Assembly (NCBI RefSeq): GCF_009709675.1
Contig: NZ_WMLB01000010.1
Location: 1-64,000, forward strand
Length of the DNA: 64,000 nucleotides
Reading direction: 5' to 3'
Source: Agromyces bracchium
GTDB taxonomy: Bacteria > Actinomycetota > Actinomycetes > Actinomycetales > Microbacteriaceae
In this document: positions 33,816 through 43,671 of the stretch, piece after piece
Layout: every line of letters starts with the position of its first letter
Position numbering within the stretch: position 1 is the first letter of the stretch
Translations under genes and position numbers: made by a program
Notes under the pieces: generated by a model
The model's database searches: none
What the model saw: only the letters and a program-made list of their open reading frames with translations
Told to the model about the DNA's origin: nothing

Positions 33816-34550
33816 TCACCGCGTCGCCCCGCCCTGCTCGACCGCGACGATGCGGTGGTCGTCGTCGTGCGTGAGCTCCGTGCGGAGGAACCGCTCGTCG
33901 GTCGGCAGCCGCAGGTCGAAGCGCGCGAAGGCCGCCACGCGCAGCTCGCCCGACTCGACGGCGAGGTCGAGCACGTGCCCGCCGAGGCTCCGATCGTCGC
34001 TGAGGAAGTGCAGGTGCAGGCCCGCGACGGCGATGCCCTGGTAGATGGCGGGCGTCCAGAACCCGACGAGCGTGCCGCGGATGCCGCGCGCCACCGTCTC
34101 GACCTGGTGCTTCGTGACCTCGGCCAGCGGCGGGAGCGGATGCCGCTGCCTCGGCGTCACGCGCACTCGGACCTGCGACAGCAGCCCGTCGAACCGGACC
34201 GCGTGGAAGAGGTTCCGGCTCGCGAGCGCGTCGTCGACGGATGCCGCGAAGCCGGCGAGGTCGGCAGCCCCGACCTCGATCGCCGGAACCTGCGGGAACC
34301 GGCACACGATCGCGAACGGCAGCGTCTCGTCCATGCGCATGACGGCCGGCGGACCGTCGAGCGTGCACTCGATCGCCGACGCGTCGAGGATGACGACCTC
34401 GCCGCCGAGCTGCTCGAGGCAGCCCAACCCGAAGTCGCCGAGCGCGCACGCCTCGCCCACGCGGAGCCCTGACTCGTAGGCTCCGGCGAGCAGCGCGTCG
34501 AGCACCGCGAACTGGGTCACGGCCGCACCGGGCACGGGTGTCGGGGGCAC
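33816..34550 (-). CDS. budA: Alpha-acetolactate decarboxylase
   Basis: 244 aa from the GTG at 34550; GTGs at 34535 and 34520 are also possible. The family pattern is clear: QFAVLDALLAGAYESG.., GDFGLGCLEQLGGEVVILD, and the zinc-binding LHLHFLSDDRSLGGHVLD. It decarboxylates 2-acetolactate to acetoin in the cytoplasm, drawing from the branched-chain amino-acid precursor pool. No acetolactate synthase or LysR alsR lies next to it, so it is a stand-alone acetoin gene. Confidence 0.92.
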   Translation of the reverse strand: MPPTPVPGAAVTQFAVLDALLAGAYESGLRVGEACALGDFGLGCLEQLGGEVVILDASAIECTLDGPPAVMRMDETLPFAIVCRFPQVPAIEVGAADLAGFAASVDDALASRNLFHAVRFDGLLSQVRVRVTPRQRHPLPPLAEVTKHQVETVARGIRGTLVGFWTPAIYQGIAVAGLHLHFLSDDRSLGGHVLDLAVESGELRVAAFARFDLRLPTDERFLRTELTHDDDHRIVAVEQGGATR

Positions 34551-34609
34551 GCTTGGAGCGTACCCCCGACGAGTGGCGGATGCCCCGTGGCAGGTCAGCG
34601 CACGGCCGC

Positions 34610-36481
34610 TCAGTCCAGGTCGAGCCCGTGGCCGAACCGGAACAGCGGGTCCGCGGTGTCGAACGGCACGTCGGGGCGGTTCGCCTCGACCGCGGCCATG
34701 CTGCGCGGCAGGTCGAACGGCAGTCGGCCCTTCGGCGTCGCCTCGCCGAACAGCACGTCGAGCACGGCGCGCGGGTTCGCCCCGTAGTTCGCGACGAGCG
34801 CGGCGACGTCGTCGACGAACGGCGTGAGGATCGCCGGGCGGTCGAGGAACACGTCGACCACGGTCGGCACGGCCGCGGCGACCTCGCGCACGTGCGCGAC
34901 GAACTCCTCCGGGTAGTCGAGCGAGCCCGCGTGGAAGAAGTTCTCGAACATCGTGGCGCGCTGCTCGAACGGGGCCTGGATGCGCAGGATCGCGACATCC
35001 GCCTCGGCCGGCGTCTCGACCACGGTGCCGTACTCGGCCGCGACCGACGTCTCGACGCCCTCGACGTACACGCGAAGGCCGCGCGCGAGCGGCAGCGTCG
35101 GCGCGGTCTCGGCCACGTTCACCGTGTTCGTCAGCACCGTGACCGACAGGCGCTGCGCCTGCTCGCCCGCGGCGACGAACTCGGGCGCGCCGACGATGCG
35201 CGTCGCGCGCTCGACGTCGACGTAGCGCCGGTCGTCGAAGAGACCGAGCACGAACTTCTCGCGCAGGATCCGGCGGGCCGAGACATCCAGCCGCTCCTCG
35301 GTCACCTCGCCCGTGCGGACGAGGTCGACGAGCAGCTCGGGGTTCGCCTCGCCGCCGAACTGGTCGGCGCCGGCCTCGATGACCTTGCGCATGCGCTCGC
35401 GCGGGCTCAGGTGCTCGACGCCCCACGCACGCGCCGGGAAGGGCTGGCCGAAGATCTCGCCGTCGGTGATGAGCCCCCAGTCGGTGCAGACGATGCCGTC
35501 GAAGCCGTAGCGCTCGCGGAGGAGGCCGGTGATGACCGACTTGTTGAAGCCGAAGCCGACCTCCTCGTGCTCGGTGCCGACCGGCATGCCGTAGTACGGC
35601 ATGATCTGCCGGGTGCCGGCCTCGAACGCCGCCTCGAAGGGCTTCAGGTGGGTCTCGAACGCGTCGCCCGGGTAGACCTGCTCGCGGCCGTAGGCGAAGT
35701 GCGGGTCCTCGCCGTCCAACTGCGGGCCGCCGCCCGGGAAGTGCTTCGTCATCGTCGAGACCGAGTCCTCGCCGAACTCGGCGCCCTGGAAGCCGCGCAC
35801 GTACGCGGCGCCGAGGCGCGAGGTCAGCTCGGGGTCCTCGCCGAATGTCGCGAGCTGCCGCGACCAGCGCGGCTCGGTCGCGAGGTCGACCTGCGGGTGC
35901 AGCGAGACGCGGATGCCGACCGCCGTGTACTCCTGCCGGGCGATGTCGCCGAACTGCTCGACGAGCTCCTCGTCGCGGATCGCGGCGAGGCCGAGCGTCT
36001 CGGGCCAGGTCGAGAACGCGCCGGTGAGCATGCCGGCGAGCGGGTTGTCGCTGTAGGAGTGCCGCGGGTCGGTCGAGATCGTCACGGGGATGCCGAGGCG
36101 GGTGCCCGCCGCGAGCTCCTGGAGCCGGTTGTGCCACTCGGCCATCGCCGCGGGCGTCGGCGCCGCCTGCAGGATGTTGAAGTGCGTCATCAGGCGGCCC
36201 TGGACGTACTCGCGGTTCGAGGGCAGCCCGAACACGGGATCGGCGTCGGCCAGCGAGCCGTCCTCCCCCATCGTGATCATGGTCTGGAAGAAGAGCCCGG
36301 CCTTCTCCTCGAGCGTCATCTGGTCGAGGAGGATCCCGACCCGCTCCTCGAGCGGGAGGTCGCCGTCGAGGTAGCGGCGGTCGACGGCGTCGCCGGCGGA
36401 TGCGGCGGATGCCTCGGGCCCGGCGTCGCCCGCGGAGGCCGCGGCCGCGGCATCCGTCCTGGTGTCGACGAGGTCGGTCAT
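34610..36481 (-). CDS. Glycoside hydrolase family 3 protein
   Basis: 623 aa, TIM barrel plus sandwich. The nucleophile is D334 in IVCTDWGLI, and substrate-binding KHFPGGG is at about 246-252. There is no signal peptide, so it works inside the cell on an imported glycoside, likely as a beta-glucosidase or beta-xylosidase; which cannot be said. An Ala/Gly/Glu/Ser-rich N-terminal tail of 35 residues is unusual. Its ATG lies 1 nt after the MFS stop (TGA-C-ATG), so import and hydrolysis are one operon. Confidence 0.92.
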   Translation of the reverse strand: MTDLVDTRTDAAAAASAGDAGPEASAASAGDAVDRRYLDGDLPLEERVGILLDQMTLEEKAGLFFQTMITMGEDGSLADADPVFGLPSNREYVQGRLMTHFNILQAAPTPAAMAEWHNRLQELAAGTRLGIPVTISTDPRHSYSDNPLAGMLTGAFSTWPETLGLAAIRDEELVEQFGDIARQEYTAVGIRVSLHPQVDLATEPRWSRQLATFGEDPELTSRLGAAYVRGFQGAEFGEDSVSTMTKHFPGGGPQLDGEDPHFAYGREQVYPGDAFETHLKPFEAAFEAGTRQIMPYYGMPVGTEHEEVGFGFNKSVITGLLRERYGFDGIVCTDWGLITDGEIFGQPFPARAWGVEHLSPRERMRKVIEAGADQFGGEANPELLVDLVRTGEVTEERLDVSARRILREKFVLGLFDDRRYVDVERATRIVGAPEFVAAGEQAQRLSVTVLTNTVNVAETAPTLPLARGLRVYVEGVETSVAAEYGTVVETPAEADVAILRIQAPFEQRATMFENFFHAGSLDYPEEFVAHVREVAAAVPTVVDVFLDRPAILTPFVDDVAALVANYGANPRAVLDVLFGEATPKGRLPFDLPRSMAAVEANRPDVPFDTADPLFRFGHGLDLD

Positions 36482-36482
36482 G

Positions 36483-37793
36483 TCACTTCACTCCCTTGAT
36501 GCGGTAGACGAGGACGGCGCCGGCGAGGGCGACCGCGGCGCCCACGAGGTAGAACGTGGCGTAGCCGCCGATGGCCGTGCTCGCACCGGCCGCGATGATC
36601 GCGGGCGCGATCGCCGGGGCGATCGACTGGGGCAGCGCGTTCGCGATGTTGAGCACGCCGAGGTCCTTCGCGGTGTCGTCGGGGTTCGGCAGCACCTCGG
36701 TGGCGAGCGCGAGGTCGACCGAGAAGAACGAGCCCGCGCCGAGGCCGATGATCGCCTGGCCGAGGATGAGCACCTCGATGCTGGGCGCGAACGCGAGCAT
36801 CACGAGTCCGACGACCATCACGACGCCGGCGATCGCCACGAACGGGCGGCGCTTGCCGATGCGGTCGGAGAGCATGCCGCCGATCGGGCCCGAGATCGCC
36901 ATGGCGCCCATCGCGGCGAGGTTGCTGATGAGGATCGTCGTGATCGCCTCCTGCTCGGCGAGCTGGAAGCGCTCGGTGAGGTAGAGAGGGAGGAAGGTCG
37001 CGACGCCCGCGTAGCCGAACATGACCATGAACTTGGTGAGCCAGGTCCAGCCGAAGTCGGGGTGCTTCGCGGGGTTGAAGACGAACGAGCCGAAGAACTG
37101 GCGGGCGGTGTAGCGCTCGACCGGCTTCTCGGTGAGCACGCGGTCCTTCAGCACCAGCGCGAAGAGCACGGCGAGCAGGGTCGCGATCGCGGCGGGCACG
37201 ACGAAGCGCGTGAAGTCGTCGGCGAGGAAGTTCACCAGCACGCTGCCGCCGAGGATGCCGAGCGGCGTGGTCAGGCCGATGATGCCCGAGACGCGCCCGC
37301 GACGGTCGGTGGGCACCTGGTCGGGCAGGGTCGCGTTCGCCGCCGCGAGCACGGCGTTCATCGAGACCTGCACGAGGCACCAGCCGAGGAAGACCATCCA
37401 CACGTCGGGCGCGGCGCCGATGAGCGCGAAGGAGAGGAGGCCGACGAGCGAGCCGCCGACGATCCACGGGCGGCGCATGCCGAATCGCGAGGTCGTGCGG
37501 TCGGAGAGCCGGCCGACGAGCGGGTTGGCGATCATCGCGAACAGCGCGCCGACGCCCATGATCAGGCCGAGCGAGGCGGTCGCGGCCTCGGCCGACGGCG
37601 AGATGTGCTGGACCTTGAAGGCCATGGACACGAGCACCGGGGTGAGCAGGGCCAGGTAGATGCCGAAGTTGGCCCCGGCGAGTGCGGGCGTGTAGCCGCG
37701 CGGGGTGCGCTCGGGGGCGGGCGTGCCGGGGGCGGATGCCGCGGGCGCGACGGTCGCGTCGAGCGATCGGGCCGCGGTGGACGACTCTGTCAT
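36483..37793 (-). CDS. MFS transporter, glycoside/sugar-type
   Basis: 436 aa from the ATG at 37793 (AAGGAG upstream). Twelve TM helices; the MFS loop motifs GRLSDRTTSRFGMRRPW (2-3) and GMLSDRIGKRRPF (8-9) are present. The GRLSDR..RFGRRRP form is typical of sucrose/maltose/glycoside carriers. It is followed directly by the GH3 hydrolase. The operon has a promoter on the minus strand (TTGACT-N17-TGAGAT) in the AT-rich region next to the divergent TetR-type gene. Confidence 0.92.
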   Translation of the reverse strand: MTESSTAARSLDATVAPAASAPGTPAPERTPRGYTPALAGANFGIYLALLTPVLVSMAFKVQHISPSAEAATASLGLIMGVGALFAMIANPLVGRLSDRTTSRFGMRRPWIVGGSLVGLLSFALIGAAPDVWMVFLGWCLVQVSMNAVLAAANATLPDQVPTDRRGRVSGIIGLTTPLGILGGSVLVNFLADDFTRFVVPAAIATLLAVLFALVLKDRVLTEKPVERYTARQFFGSFVFNPAKHPDFGWTWLTKFMVMFGYAGVATFLPLYLTERFQLAEQEAITTILISNLAAMGAMAISGPIGGMLSDRIGKRRPFVAIAGVVMVVGLVMLAFAPSIEVLILGQAIIGLGAGSFFSVDLALATEVLPNPDDTAKDLGVLNIANALPQSIAPAIAPAIIAAGASTAIGGYATFYLVGAAVALAGAVLVYRIKGVK

Positions 37794-37839
37794 GCGTACT
37801 CCTTCGTACCGAGCCCATCGGCTCTCGGGGAGACACGGT

Positions 37840-37868
37840 ATCTCAAAATCAAACACTTGGAAAGTCAA
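37840..37868 (-). promoter_or_regulatory. Promoter of the MFS-GH3 operon
   Basis: TTGACT (37868-37863), a 17-bp spacer, then TGAGAT (37845-37840), in an AT-rich island. The divergent double-TetR protein probably binds here. Confidence 0.55.
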
Positions 37869-37909
37869 TTTCGAACGACTGGTAGATTGACCGTCGGGAG
37901 GGGGACGTC

Positions 37910-39169
37910 GTGGTCATGGAATCTGCGACCCGCGCTGAGCGATCCGCGTCGACGCGCCACCGGGTGCTGGCGTCGGCGCGCGACCTGTTCGCCGCTCGCG
38001 GATTCGGTGCGGTGTCGATGCGGGACGTCGCCGCCGAGGCAGGGGTGAGCCACCCCACCGTCCGGAACCTGTTCGGCTCGATGGACGCCCTGCTCGACGC
38101 GGTCGTCGAAGGCTACGAGGCCGACCTCCAGGAGGCGCTCGAGGGTCGGACGCCCGACCTCGACCTCATCGACGTCATCGCCCGCACCGGTCGCGACATC
38201 CCGGGCTACATCGAGTTGTTCACGGTGCTCGCGGGCGCGGCGACGCTTCCCGAGCACCCTGCTCACGAGCGCTTCCGCGCACGGGACGCGGCGTTCCGGG
38301 CCATGGGCGCGGAGATGCTGCGGAACGCAAGGGACCGCGGCGAACTCCCGGCCGACCTCGACGTCGTGGGCGAGGCGCGGCGCCTGAACGCGGCGTGGGA
38401 CGGGCTGCAGGTCATCTCGCGCTACCTGCCCGACGAGGTCGACGTGCCCGAGGCGCTCGCGCACCGCATCGCGCGCCTGCGCGGGCGCGCCCCGGAGGTC
38501 GGATCGATCGCCGACGCGGACGCGCTCCCGCTCACGATGCTCCTCGTCGACGAACCGGTCGACGACGCGGGGTACGCGGTCGGGCGCCGGCGCCGGGCCG
38601 ACATCATCGAGCAGGCGACCAAGATCTTCGCCCGCGACGGCTACCACGGCGCGAGCCTGCGCGACATCGCGTCCGCGGTCGGCGTGAACGCGTCGACGCT
38701 GCTGCACCACTTCGGCAGCAAGGAGGCGCTGGTCGCGGCCGTGCTCGCGCACCGCGACGCGGCGATGGCGGCCCGCGAGGCCGACGCAGACGACGACCCG
38801 GTCCGGATCCTGCGCGATCTCGGCGCCGCGGCGAGCCACGATGCTCGCACCGAACCGGGCCTCATCGGCATCTACGCCGTGCTCTCGACCGAGGCGGTCG
38901 CCCCGACGCATCCGGCCCACGAGTACTTCCGCGACCGGTTCGCGCGCGCCATCCGGATGTTCGAGAACGTCCTCCAGCGCGCCGCGGCGCGCGGCGCGAC
39001 CCGCCCCGACGTCGACCCGCACGCCGAGGCGATCCACCTCATCGCGCTCTGGGACGGCCTCCAGTTGCAGTGGGGCTACGACCCCGAGGCGATCGACATC
39101 GGGCGCGAGCTCGACGCGCACCTGGCGGGGGTGCTGCGCGACGGCGTCGACGCCGGCAGCGCCGCCTGA
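37910..39169 (+). CDS. Tandem double TetR-family regulator (two complete repressors in one chain)
   Basis: 419 aa. The N-terminal half (about 10-190) has a TetR HTH (GAVSMRDVAAEAGVSHPTVRNLFGSMDALL) and a ligand domain; the C-terminal half (about 224-415) has a second HTH (GASLRDIASAVGVNASTLLHHFGSKEALV) and a second ligand domain. Both halves share the PEHPAHERFR/PTHPAHEYFR and AAWDGLQ/ALWDGLQ blocks, so they arose by duplication. TetR proteins normally dimerise; this one may be an intramolecular dimer. GGGAGGGGG precedes GTG 37910. Divergent from the MFS-GH3 operon. Confidence 0.9.
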   Translation: MVMESATRAERSASTRHRVLASARDLFAARGFGAVSMRDVAAEAGVSHPTVRNLFGSMDALLDAVVEGYEADLQEALEGRTPDLDLIDVIARTGRDIPGYIELFTVLAGAATLPEHPAHERFRARDAAFRAMGAEMLRNARDRGELPADLDVVGEARRLNAAWDGLQVISRYLPDEVDVPEALAHRIARLRGRAPEVGSIADADALPLTMLLVDEPVDDAGYAVGRRRRADIIEQATKIFARDGYHGASLRDIASAVGVNASTLLHHFGSKEALVAAVLAHRDAAMAAREADADDDPVRILRDLGAAASHDARTEPGLIGIYAVLSTEAVAPTHPAHEYFRDRFARAIRMFENVLQRAAARGATRPDVDPHAEAIHLIALWDGLQLQWGYDPEAIDIGRELDAHLAGVLRDGVDAGSAA

Positions 39170-39193
39170 GGCGCCCGGGTCGCAGCCCTCGCC

Positions 39194-40525
39194 TCAGGCC
39201 ACGGCCCCCATCGATTCGACCTCTTCCGCGGCGAGCGCCCCGAGCGCACCCGTGCTCGCCGCCGCGCCGAACGCATCCAGCAGCCGGCCAGTGTCCTCCA
39301 TCTGGTCATTCCAGACGGCGCGCACGATGTCGATCCGGTCATCGTCCTCCTGCAGCGCGGCGAGGTACCGCTCGACGCCGGCGAACCCGTCGGGCGCGGC
39401 CTCGTGCAGCTCGATCATGCGGATCGCGAGCTTCGCCTGCACCCCGTACACCGGGATCTGCGGACCGCGAGGAGCGGCGAGCCCGATGTAGTAGAGCTTC
39501 TCGAGCCCCTTCGGGACGATGCCCCCCGCGTAGCGGAGCGGCACGCCGCCGCGCCGCTCCACGAGCGACGGGGAGAGGAACGGCAGGGCCGCGTTGAACC
39601 CCGTGGCCCACAAGATCGTGTCGTACTCGCGGGACGAGCCATCCGTGAAGTGCACCGTGCGACCCTCGAACCGCGCGATGCCCGGCACGATCGAGACACG
39701 GCCGTGCTGCACCCAGTAGAGGAGCAGGTCGTTCACGACCGTGCGACCTTCGGCGAGGGTGCGGTACTTCGGCTCGGGCATGCCCGGATAGTCCTTCCAC
39801 TCCCCGATCGAGACGCGGGCGAGCAGGCGCGCGATGAGGTCCTGCTCGTCGGGAGAGAACTGCGCCATCCACGGGATCTCCTGGCGCGGCACGCCGAAGT
39901 ACGACTTCGGCTGGAAGTACGTCCCCTCGCGGATCACGATGTCGACCTCGAGGCGGTGCTGCGCGGCATCCACCGCCAGGTCGCAGCCCGAGTTGCCGGC
40001 GCCGACGACGAGGACGCGCGTGCCCTCGATGTCGCCCGTGTTCCGGTACGAGCCCGAGTGGACCTGCGTGCCGGTGAACTCGCCCGGCACGGTCGGCACC
40101 TTCTGGTCCCACAGGTGCCCGTTCGCGACGAGCACGCCGTCGTACTCGTGCCGCTCGCCGGTCGACAGCGTCACCGCCCAGCCCGCCGACCCGGTCGGCC
40201 CGGGGGTCGGCAGCGGCTCGACCGAGTCCACCGACGTCTCGAACCGGATCACGTCGTAGAGCCCGTGCGCCCGCGCGTACGACTCGAGGTACTCGCGCAC
40301 CTGGTCGCGCCGCGGGAAGTGCGGGTAGTCCGCGGGCATCGGGAAGTCCTCGAAGTGCGTCATGTCGCGCGAGGTGATGAGGTGCAGCGCGTCGTAGTCG
40401 GTGTGCCAGTGGCCGCCGACGCGGTCGGTCTGCTCGTAGCAGTCGACGTCGTAGCCGGCCTGCCGCAGCTGCTGCAGGGCCGAGATGCCGGCGGCGCCGG
40501 CGCCGATCACGCAATAGCGAGTCAT
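39194..40525 (-). CDS. Flavin-containing monooxygenase (class B, FMO type)
   Basis: 443 aa. FAD-binding GAGAAG at about 8-13, the FMO fingerprint FTGTQVHSGSYRN (FxGxxxHxxxY), NADPH-binding GAGNSG at about 178-183, and the ATGF motif (LWATGFN). It should add one oxygen atom to a soft nucleophile (N or S) or a ketone. It is the last gene of the operon starting at 45125, downstream of a PAAT-type ABC importer and two SDRs, so it likely oxidises the imported compound. Confidence 0.93.
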   Translation of the reverse strand: MTRYCVIGAGAAGISALQQLRQAGYDVDCYEQTDRVGGHWHTDYDALHLITSRDMTHFEDFPMPADYPHFPRRDQVREYLESYARAHGLYDVIRFETSVDSVEPLPTPGPTGSAGWAVTLSTGERHEYDGVLVANGHLWDQKVPTVPGEFTGTQVHSGSYRNTGDIEGTRVLVVGAGNSGCDLAVDAAQHRLEVDIVIREGTYFQPKSYFGVPRQEIPWMAQFSPDEQDLIARLLARVSIGEWKDYPGMPEPKYRTLAEGRTVVNDLLLYWVQHGRVSIVPGIARFEGRTVHFTDGSSREYDTILWATGFNAALPFLSPSLVERRGGVPLRYAGGIVPKGLEKLYYIGLAAPRGPQIPVYGVQAKLAIRMIELHEAAPDGFAGVERYLAALQEDDDRIDIVRAVWNDQMEDTGRLLDAFGAAASTGALGALAAEEVESMGAVA

Positions 40526-40547
40526 GGTGGTGGATTCCTTTCGTTGG

Positions 40548-41204
40548 CTAGACGGCGCCCCGAGCCATCCGGTGCTCGACCCAGACCGAGAGCCAGGTGG
40601 CGGGCACCGCGATCGCGGCGTAGATGAGGCCCGTGATCGTGTAGACCGCGAGGTACTGGAAGGTGATCGTCGAGACCTGGTACGCCTGGCTCATCAGCTC
40701 GTTGACCGAGATCGAGTACGCCAGCGACGTTCCCTGGAACGACATGATCGCGAGGCCCATGAGCGGCGGGATCGACGAGCGCAGGCCCTGCGGCAGCACG
40801 ATCCGCACGAACGAGGTGGTGCGCGAGAGGCCGAGGGCGGCGGATGCCTCGCGCTGGCCGGCCGGCACCGACTGGATGCCCGCGCGGATCATCTCGGACG
40901 AGTACGCGGCGGCCGTGAACGTCAGGCCGATGACGGCGGCCCAGAAGTTCTCGAACAGCACCCCGAGCGCCGGCAGGCCGAAGTAGACGATGTAGAGCAC
41001 GACGAGCGCGGGGATGCCGCGGCCGATCTCGACGGCGACGAGCGCGGGCCACTTGAGCCACGGCTGCCGCGACGAGACACCGAGCGCGAAGACGAGTCCG
41101 ATCAGGTAGCCGAACACGACCGACAGTGCGGTGAGCTGGAGGCTGACGACGAGGCCCTGGCCGAGCCGGGGCAGGTACTCGGAGAGGTCGATGAGCGAGT
41201 CCAT
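40548..41204 (-). CDS. Polar amino-acid-type ABC transporter permease (second)
   Basis: 218 aa with five TM helices and the permease EAA-type loop (EASAALGLSRTTSFVRIVLPQGLRSSIPPL). GGAGG before ATG; the start overlaps the upstream permease stop (TGATG). It pairs with the permease at 41845 to form the heterodimeric membrane channel of the operon's importer. Confidence 0.92.
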   Translation of the reverse strand: MDSLIDLSEYLPRLGQGLVVSLQLTALSVVFGYLIGLVFALGVSSRQPWLKWPALVAVEIGRGIPALVVLYIVYFGLPALGVLFENFWAAVIGLTFTAAAYSSEMIRAGIQSVPAGQREASAALGLSRTTSFVRIVLPQGLRSSIPPLMGLAIMSFQGTSLAYSISVNELMSQAYQVSTITFQYLAVYTITGLIYAAIAVPATWLSVWVEHRMARGAV

Positions 41205-41845
41205 CAGGCGGTCCTCCGGAGTCGGGTGTCGAGGCGCCGGGCCGTGACGGCCACGGGGATGCTGATCACGAGGTACACGGCGGCCGCGATGAAGAACGGC
41301 ACGATGCCGGCCGTCGCGGGGTTCTGCCTGGCGAACATGGTCGCGTTGAACACCATGTCGGCGACCCCGATCGTCGAGGCGATCGAGGAGTCCTTGAGCA
41401 GCGACAGCAGGTACGTGGCGATCGACGGCAGCGCCGTGCGGAGCGCCTGCGGCGCGAGGATCCGCGTGAGCGTCACGGTGCCGCCGAGGCCCAGGGCAGC
41501 GGATGCCTCGGCCTGCCCGCTCGGCAGGGTCGCGAACGCACCGCGGTAGATCTCGGCGAGGTAGGCGCTCGAGATGATGCCGAGGCCCCAGACCGCCGCG
41601 TTCAGCGAGTCGAGGCGGATGGCGCCGAAGGAGACGCCGAAGTAGAGCAGGAACAGCCAGACGATCGGCGGCACGCCACGGATGAGGTCGACCGCGAACC
41701 GGCACGTGAGCCGCACCCAGCGGGTGCGCGAGCGCAGCCCGAGCATGAGCGGGATGCCGCCGATGACGCCGATCGTGAACGAGAGCACCGTGACGAGGAG
41801 CGTCATCGGCAGGCCGAGCAGCACGATGAGGAGTGCGTCGCCCAT
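41204..41845 (-). CDS. Polar amino-acid-type ABC transporter permease (first)
   Basis: 213 aa, five TM helices, His/Glu/Gln-type permease with EAA loop EASAALGLGGTVTLTRILAPQALRTALPSI. The ATG lies 1 nt after the ATPase stop (TGA-C-ATG). It partners with the permease that follows. Confidence 0.92.
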   Translation of the reverse strand: MGDALLIVLLGLPMTLLVTVLSFTIGVIGGIPLMLGLRSRTRWVRLTCRFAVDLIRGVPPIVWLFLLYFGVSFGAIRLDSLNAAVWGLGIISSAYLAEIYRGAFATLPSGQAEASAALGLGGTVTLTRILAPQALRTALPSIATYLLSLLKDSSIASTIGVADMVFNATMFARQNPATAGIVPFFIAAAVYLVISIPVAVTARRLDTRLRRTA

Positions 41846-41846
41846 G

Positions 41847-42632
41847 TCAGCGCTCCAGCACCGCGTTGAGGAACCGGCGGGTGCGCTCCTCGCGCGGGTC
41901 GGCCATGATCTCGGCCGGATCGCCCTCCTCGATGATGTGCCCGTCGGCCATCACGACGAGGTGGTCGGAGACGTCCCGCGCGAACTGCATCTCGTGGGTG
42001 ACGACGATCATCGTCATGCCCGCGTCGGCGAGTTCGCGCATGACCGTGAGCACCTCGACGCCGACCTCGGGGTCGAGGGCGCTCGTCGGCTCGTCGAAGA
42101 GCATCACGCGCGGGTTCAGCGCGAGGGCCCGCACGATCGCGATGCGCTGCTGCTGCCCGCCCGAGCACTTGCCGGGGTGCTGGTCGGCCTTGTCGGCGAG
42201 GCCGACCCGCTCGAGGAGCACCCTGGCACGGGCCTCGGCCTCCTCGCGGCTGCGGCCGAGGATCTTCTCCTGCGGGAACGCGACGTTCCGCAGCACCGTG
42301 AAGTGCGGGAACAGGTTGAACGACTGGAACACCATCCCTACCTGGCGGCGCAGGGTGAGCAGTTCCCTGTCCTTCACCCGGTCACCCGCGCGGATGGTCT
42401 GCGAGCCCACCGTGATCGAGCCGCCGTCGGGCGTCTCGAGCAGGTTCACGCAGCGCAGCAGCGTGCTCTTGCCCGAGCCCGAGGGGCCGATGAGCGCGGT
42501 CACGCTTCCGGGCTTCACGTTCATCGAGATGTCGTCGAGCACGAGGTGGTCGCCGAACCGCTTGGACAGGTTCGAGATCTGCACGCCGGCGATCGCGAGT
42601 TCGGTCGCCTCGGTGATGAGTGGCACGTTCAC
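41847..42632 (-). CDS. Polar amino-acid-type ABC transporter ATP-binding protein
   Basis: 261 aa from the GTG at 42632 (GAGGAG upstream). Walker [11 protein letters not shown]-loop [10 protein letters not shown], signature CSGGQQQR (Cys in place of the usual Leu), Walker [15 protein letters not shown] and switch His in VVTHEM. It powers uptake of the compound bound by the lipoprotein encoded just upstream. Confidence 0.94.
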   Translation of the reverse strand: MNVPLITEATELAIAGVQISNLSKRFGDHLVLDDISMNVKPGSVTALIGPSGSGKSTLLRCVNLLETPDGGSITVGSQTIRAGDRVKDRELLTLRRQVGMVFQSFNLFPHFTVLRNVAFPQEKILGRSREEAEARARVLLERVGLADKADQHPGKCSGGQQQRIAIVRALALNPRVMLFDEPTSALDPEVGVEVLTVMRELADAGMTMIVVTHEMQFARDVSDHLVVMADGHIIEEGDPAEIMADPREERTRRFLNAVLER

Positions 42633-42721
42633 GGGGTCTCCTCGGGGGCGGGTGGGTCGGGCGGTGTCGGGGTCGGGCGGATGCCGCGGGGCCGGCCGGT
42701 CGGGCCGGCCCCGAGCCCGGG

Positions 42722-43591
42722 TCAGAAGTCGGTCGACGAGTCCTCGGCCGGCACGAGCAGGTCGGCCGGGAGGTCGTAGGCGGCGAGGATGTCGGCGAGC
42801 GTGCCGTCCTCGCGGTACTCGTCGATCAGCTCGCTGATCGCCGCGTTGAGGTCGGTGTTCTCCTTGGCGATGGGGAACGCGATGCGCGGCTGCTCGGTCG
42901 TGATCGCGACGCGGTCGTCGGGTTCGACGGCCTCGACGACGAAGTCGGTGTCGGCGTAGGCGGCGACCGCGACGGCGTAGCCGTCGAGTGCGGCCTGGAT
43001 GCGGCCGTTGACGAGGTCCTGCTTCATCTCGATCGTGCCGGGGTAGGTCTTGAAGTGCTCGCCGAGGATGGCGCTGACATCCGCCTCCCACGAGAACCCG
43101 GCACCGCTGCCGACGTCGCCGATCGTCTCGAGCTCGTCGATGGTCGACGCGCCGTCCGTCGAGACGATGCCCATCGCGTCGTACAAGGTCGCCGTGGTGA
43201 ATCCGACCTGCTCGGCGCGCTCGGCGGTGACGTACCATCCGCCCGAGATCAGGTCGGTCTTCTTCTGCTCGCTGATCATCGGGATGCCGTTGGCGTATGT
43301 GATCGGCACGAACGCGACGCCCAGGCACTCGGCCTCGGCGATCTGCTTGATGAGGTCGATCTCGAGGCCCGAGGCATCCGTGCCCTCGGTCTTCGTGTAG
43401 GGCAGGTTCTCGGGGACGCCGACCGTGAGGACGCCGTCGGTGTAGGTGGTGAGGCCCTCGTGCACGGGCGTGCAGTCGTCGGCGACGGTCGAGCCGGTGG
43501 CCGAGGCGGCGCAGCCGGTCAGGGCGACGGCGGCGAGGCCGAGGGCTGCGGTGGCGGAGATCGAGCGGATGGCGGTGCGCGTGGTGATCAC
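42722..43591 (-). CDS. ABC transporter substrate-binding lipoprotein (PAAT family)
   Basis: 289 aa from the GTG at 43591 (GGAG upstream). The lipobox ALTGC gives Cys27. The family-3 solute-binding fold starts with [34 protein letters not shown]. It delivers the substrate of this operon to the two permeases. Ligand type is uncertain: family members bind amino acids, opines or small amines. Confidence 0.93.
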   Translation of the reverse strand: MITTRTAIRSISATAALGLAAVALTGCAASATGSTVADDCTPVHEGLTTYTDGVLTVGVPENLPYTKTEGTDASGLEIDLIKQIAEAECLGVAFVPITYANGIPMISEQKKTDLISGGWYVTAERAEQVGFTTATLYDAMGIVSTDGASTIDELETIGDVGSGAGFSWEADVSAILGEHFKTYPGTIEMKQDLVNGRIQAALDGYAVAVAAYADTDFVVEAVEPDDRVAITTEQPRIAFPIAKENTDLNAAISELIDEYREDGTLADILAAYDLPADLLVPAEDSSTDF

Positions 43592-43671
43592 GGAGGTGCT
43601 CCTTCTTGGGGGTGGCTGTGCTGGGGTCGCTGGTGCTGGGGGTGGGTGGTACTGGTGCGTCGCGGACGGAT

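Noticed and set aside
33816-36137. 773-codon minus-strand frame joining acetolactate decarboxylase to sequence over the GH3 gene
   Set aside because: Only the C-terminal 244 codons are the real gene; the rest is an out-of-frame reading of the GH3 gene.
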